A stretch of DNA of 8,001 bases from an uncultured Bacteroidota bacterium. Lineage in GTDB: Bacteria > Bacteroidota > Bacteroidia > Chitinophagales > Chitinophagaceae. The stretch lies in NCBI GenBank assembly GCA_946479535.1, contig CAMLGP010000102.1:1-8001 (forward strand), given 5' to 3'. Shown here piece by piece: positions 6,766 through 8,001 of this stretch. Every line of letters begins with the position of its first letter. Position 1 is the stretch's first letter. The translations under genes and the position numbers were made by a program. Under the pieces are notes generated by a model, which made no database searches, had not been told where the DNA came from, and worked only from the letters and a program-made list of their open reading frames with translations.

Positions 6766-7785
6766 ATGATAATTGATTTTCGGTCAGACACTGTTACAAA
6801 ACCAACTGAGGGAATGCTGGCCGCCATGGCCGGTGCAAAAGTGGGTGATGATGTTTTTGGCGAAGACCCCTCCATAAATGAGCTTGAAACGTTGGCAGCC
6901 AATCTATTTGGCATGGAAGCCGCTATTTTTTGTCCTTCCGGTACCATGACCAACCAGATCGGGATAAAATGCCATACCCAGCCGGGAGATGAAATAATCT
7001 GTGACGAATCATCCCATGTTTACCAGTATGAAGGTGGCGGCATAGCTTTTAATTCCGGGGCTTCGGTTAAATTGCTGCAAGGAGACCGCGGACGAATAAC
7101 TGCCAGCCTGGTAAAGGCTGCCATTAACCCTGATGATCCGCACCGGGCAAGGACCAGCCTGGTCTCGCTTGAAAATACCAGCAATCGCGGGGGCGGAAGC
7201 TGTTATGATTTTTCTGAAATGAAAAAGATCGGTGAAGTATGCAGGGAGCATAAACTGGCCTTTCATCTGGATGGAGCAAGAGTTTGGAATGCGATTGTGG
7301 CTAAAAATGAAACCACGCGGCAATATGGCGAACTCTTTGATAGCATTTCCATTTGCCTGAGCAAGGGACTGGGTGCCCCGGTGGGGAGCCTGCTTTTGGG
7401 CAAAAAGGATTTTATCAGAAAGGCAAGAAGGATACGCAAAGTATTTGGCGGAGGTATGAGACAGGCAGGATTTCTTGCAGCTGCAGGTACTTATGCGTTG
7501 CAAAATCATATTCAACGACTGAATGATGATCATGCACATGCAAAGCAGATTGCTGATACGCTTACCAAAAAATCTTTTGTAAAGCAGGTACTTCCCGTGG
7601 AAACCAATATCATCATATTTGAAGTATCGGGCCCGCTTACTGCAGCCCAGTGGGTGGAACGGTTGAAAGAAAAGAATATCCTGGCCTATGCCATAGCAGT
7701 GGACAGGGTGCGATTGGTTGTACATTTGGATATCAGCAAAGAAATGGTGACAAGAACCTGTGAGGTGATAGATAAATTGAATTAA
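6766..7785 (+). CDS. ltaE: Low-specificity L-threonine aldolase
   Basis: Complete 339-residue PLP enzyme of fold type I, beta-eliminating lyase family (PF01212), of normal length. It cleaves L-threonine and L-allo-threonine to glycine and acetaldehyde in the cytosol. Visible marks are the N-terminal FRSDTVTKPT (5-14), the GDDVFGEDP loop (27-35), the phosphate-binding SGT (59-61), His84 in SSHVYQYEGGG which should stack on the cofactor ring, Asp169 and Arg172 in HLDGAR, and the Schiff-base Lys200 in CLSKGLGAPVGS. The GGGMRQAG block (228-235) and Arg316 near the C-terminus are also kept, so the enzyme should be active. The start fits the family N-terminus exactly. A GGAGG at 6746-6750 lies 15 nt upstream, rather far for a Shine-Dalgarno, and this phylum rarely depends on one. 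Only 23 bp separate it from pgi on the same strand, so the two are probably co-transcribed, although their reactions are not directly linked. Confidence 0.95.
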   Translation: MIIDFRSDTVTKPTEGMLAAMAGAKVGDDVFGEDPSINELETLAANLFGMEAAIFCPSGTMTNQIGIKCHTQPGDEIICDESSHVYQYEGGGIAFNSGASVKLLQGDRGRITASLVKAAINPDDPHRARTSLVSLENTSNRGGGSCYDFSEMKKIGEVCREHKLAFHLDGARVWNAIVAKNETTRQYGELFDSISICLSKGLGAPVGSLLLGKKDFIRKARRIRKVFGGGMRQAGFLAAAGTYALQNHIQRLNDDHAHAKQIADTLTKKSFVKQVLPVETNIIIFEVSGPLTAAQWVERLKEKNILAYAIAVDRVRLVVHLDISKEMVTRTCEVIDKLN

Positions 7786-7808
7786 TAACACGTTACAATA
7801 AGCAAGAC

Positions 7809-8001
7809 ATGTTCCCCAAAATCAATCCTGTTACAACCGCTGCCTGGCGGGCATTGAATGACCACTACAACTCCAGCAAAGGAATTAAAGTAAAAAACCT
7901 GTTTGCGCAGGACCCCGATCGATATAATAAATTCCGTATTGAAGCCGGGGATATACTTTTCGATTATTCAAAGAATATTGTTACACAGGAAACGCTGTCA
8001 C
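7809..8001 (+). CDS. pgi: Glucose-6-phosphate isomerase, N-terminal 64 codons
   Basis: The frame opens at ATG 7809 and runs off the window after 64 codons, so only the N-terminus is seen. The start MFPKINPVTTAAWRAL, then LFAQDPDRYNKF (31-42) and ILFDYSKNIVTQETL (49-63), are the typical beginning of bacterial and eukaryotic-type glucose-6-phosphate isomerase. This cytosolic enzyme interconverts glucose 6-phosphate and fructose 6-phosphate in glycolysis and gluconeogenesis. The catalytic residues lie beyond the window and cannot be checked. It follows ltaE after 23 bp with no visible terminator or promoter between them, which suggests a shared transcript. Confidence 0.93.
   Translation, partial: MFPKINPVTTAAWRALNDHYNSSKGIKVKNLFAQDPDRYNKFRIEAGDILFDYSKNIVTQETLS

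Noticed and set aside
7009..7791. 260-codon open frame on the minus strand opposite ltaE
   Set aside because: It is fully antisense to a well-supported PLP enzyme, is rich in Cys, His and Ile, and has no recognisable domain; it is a shadow of the ltaE codon pattern.

Overview
The window looks like a chromosomal segment from a member of the Bacteroidota, probably near Chitinophagaceae. Three things point there: an outer-membrane beta-barrel receptor with a carboxypeptidase-like N-terminal domain, a LytS/LytTR-type kinase-regulator pair, and a TAnnTTTG-type -7 promoter element ahead of the receptor gene. No RNA gene, CRISPR array, insertion sequence or prophage part was seen.

Layout. Positions 1-1809 (minus strand) hold the N-terminal 603 codons of a secreted multidomain esterase: signal peptide, SnoaL/DUF4440-like domain, Fes/IroE-type alpha/beta hydrolase, chitobiase-C-terminal-like domain, and the start of a PA14 domain that runs off the window. 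After a short gap with a hairpin comes a complete 816-residue TonB-receptor-like outer-membrane protein at 1969-4419 (minus). A 322-bp non-coding gap (4420-4741) carries the receptor promoter and some possible operator sequences. Upstream on the same strand lies a two-gene operon: a LytTR response regulator (4742-5506) and its membrane histidine kinase (5490-6665), overlapping by 17 bp. A 100-bp divergent spacer separates the kinase from the plus-strand genes ltaE (low-specificity L-threonine aldolase, 6766-7785) and the first 64 codons of pgi (glucose-6-phosphate isomerase, from 7809).

How the genes may work together. The minus-strand genes form a cell-envelope block: membrane kinase, DNA-binding regulator, outer-membrane receptor, secreted esterase. 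Direct-repeat sequences resembling the LytTR binding consensus lie upstream of both the receptor and the kinase gene, so the pair may control the receptor and itself. This is inference: single half-sites of this kind also occur by chance. The plus-strand genes are housekeeping metabolism and have no visible link to the block. I see no clear evidence of a previously undescribed system. The most unusual items are the esterase domain architecture and the possible LytTR regulatory circuit.
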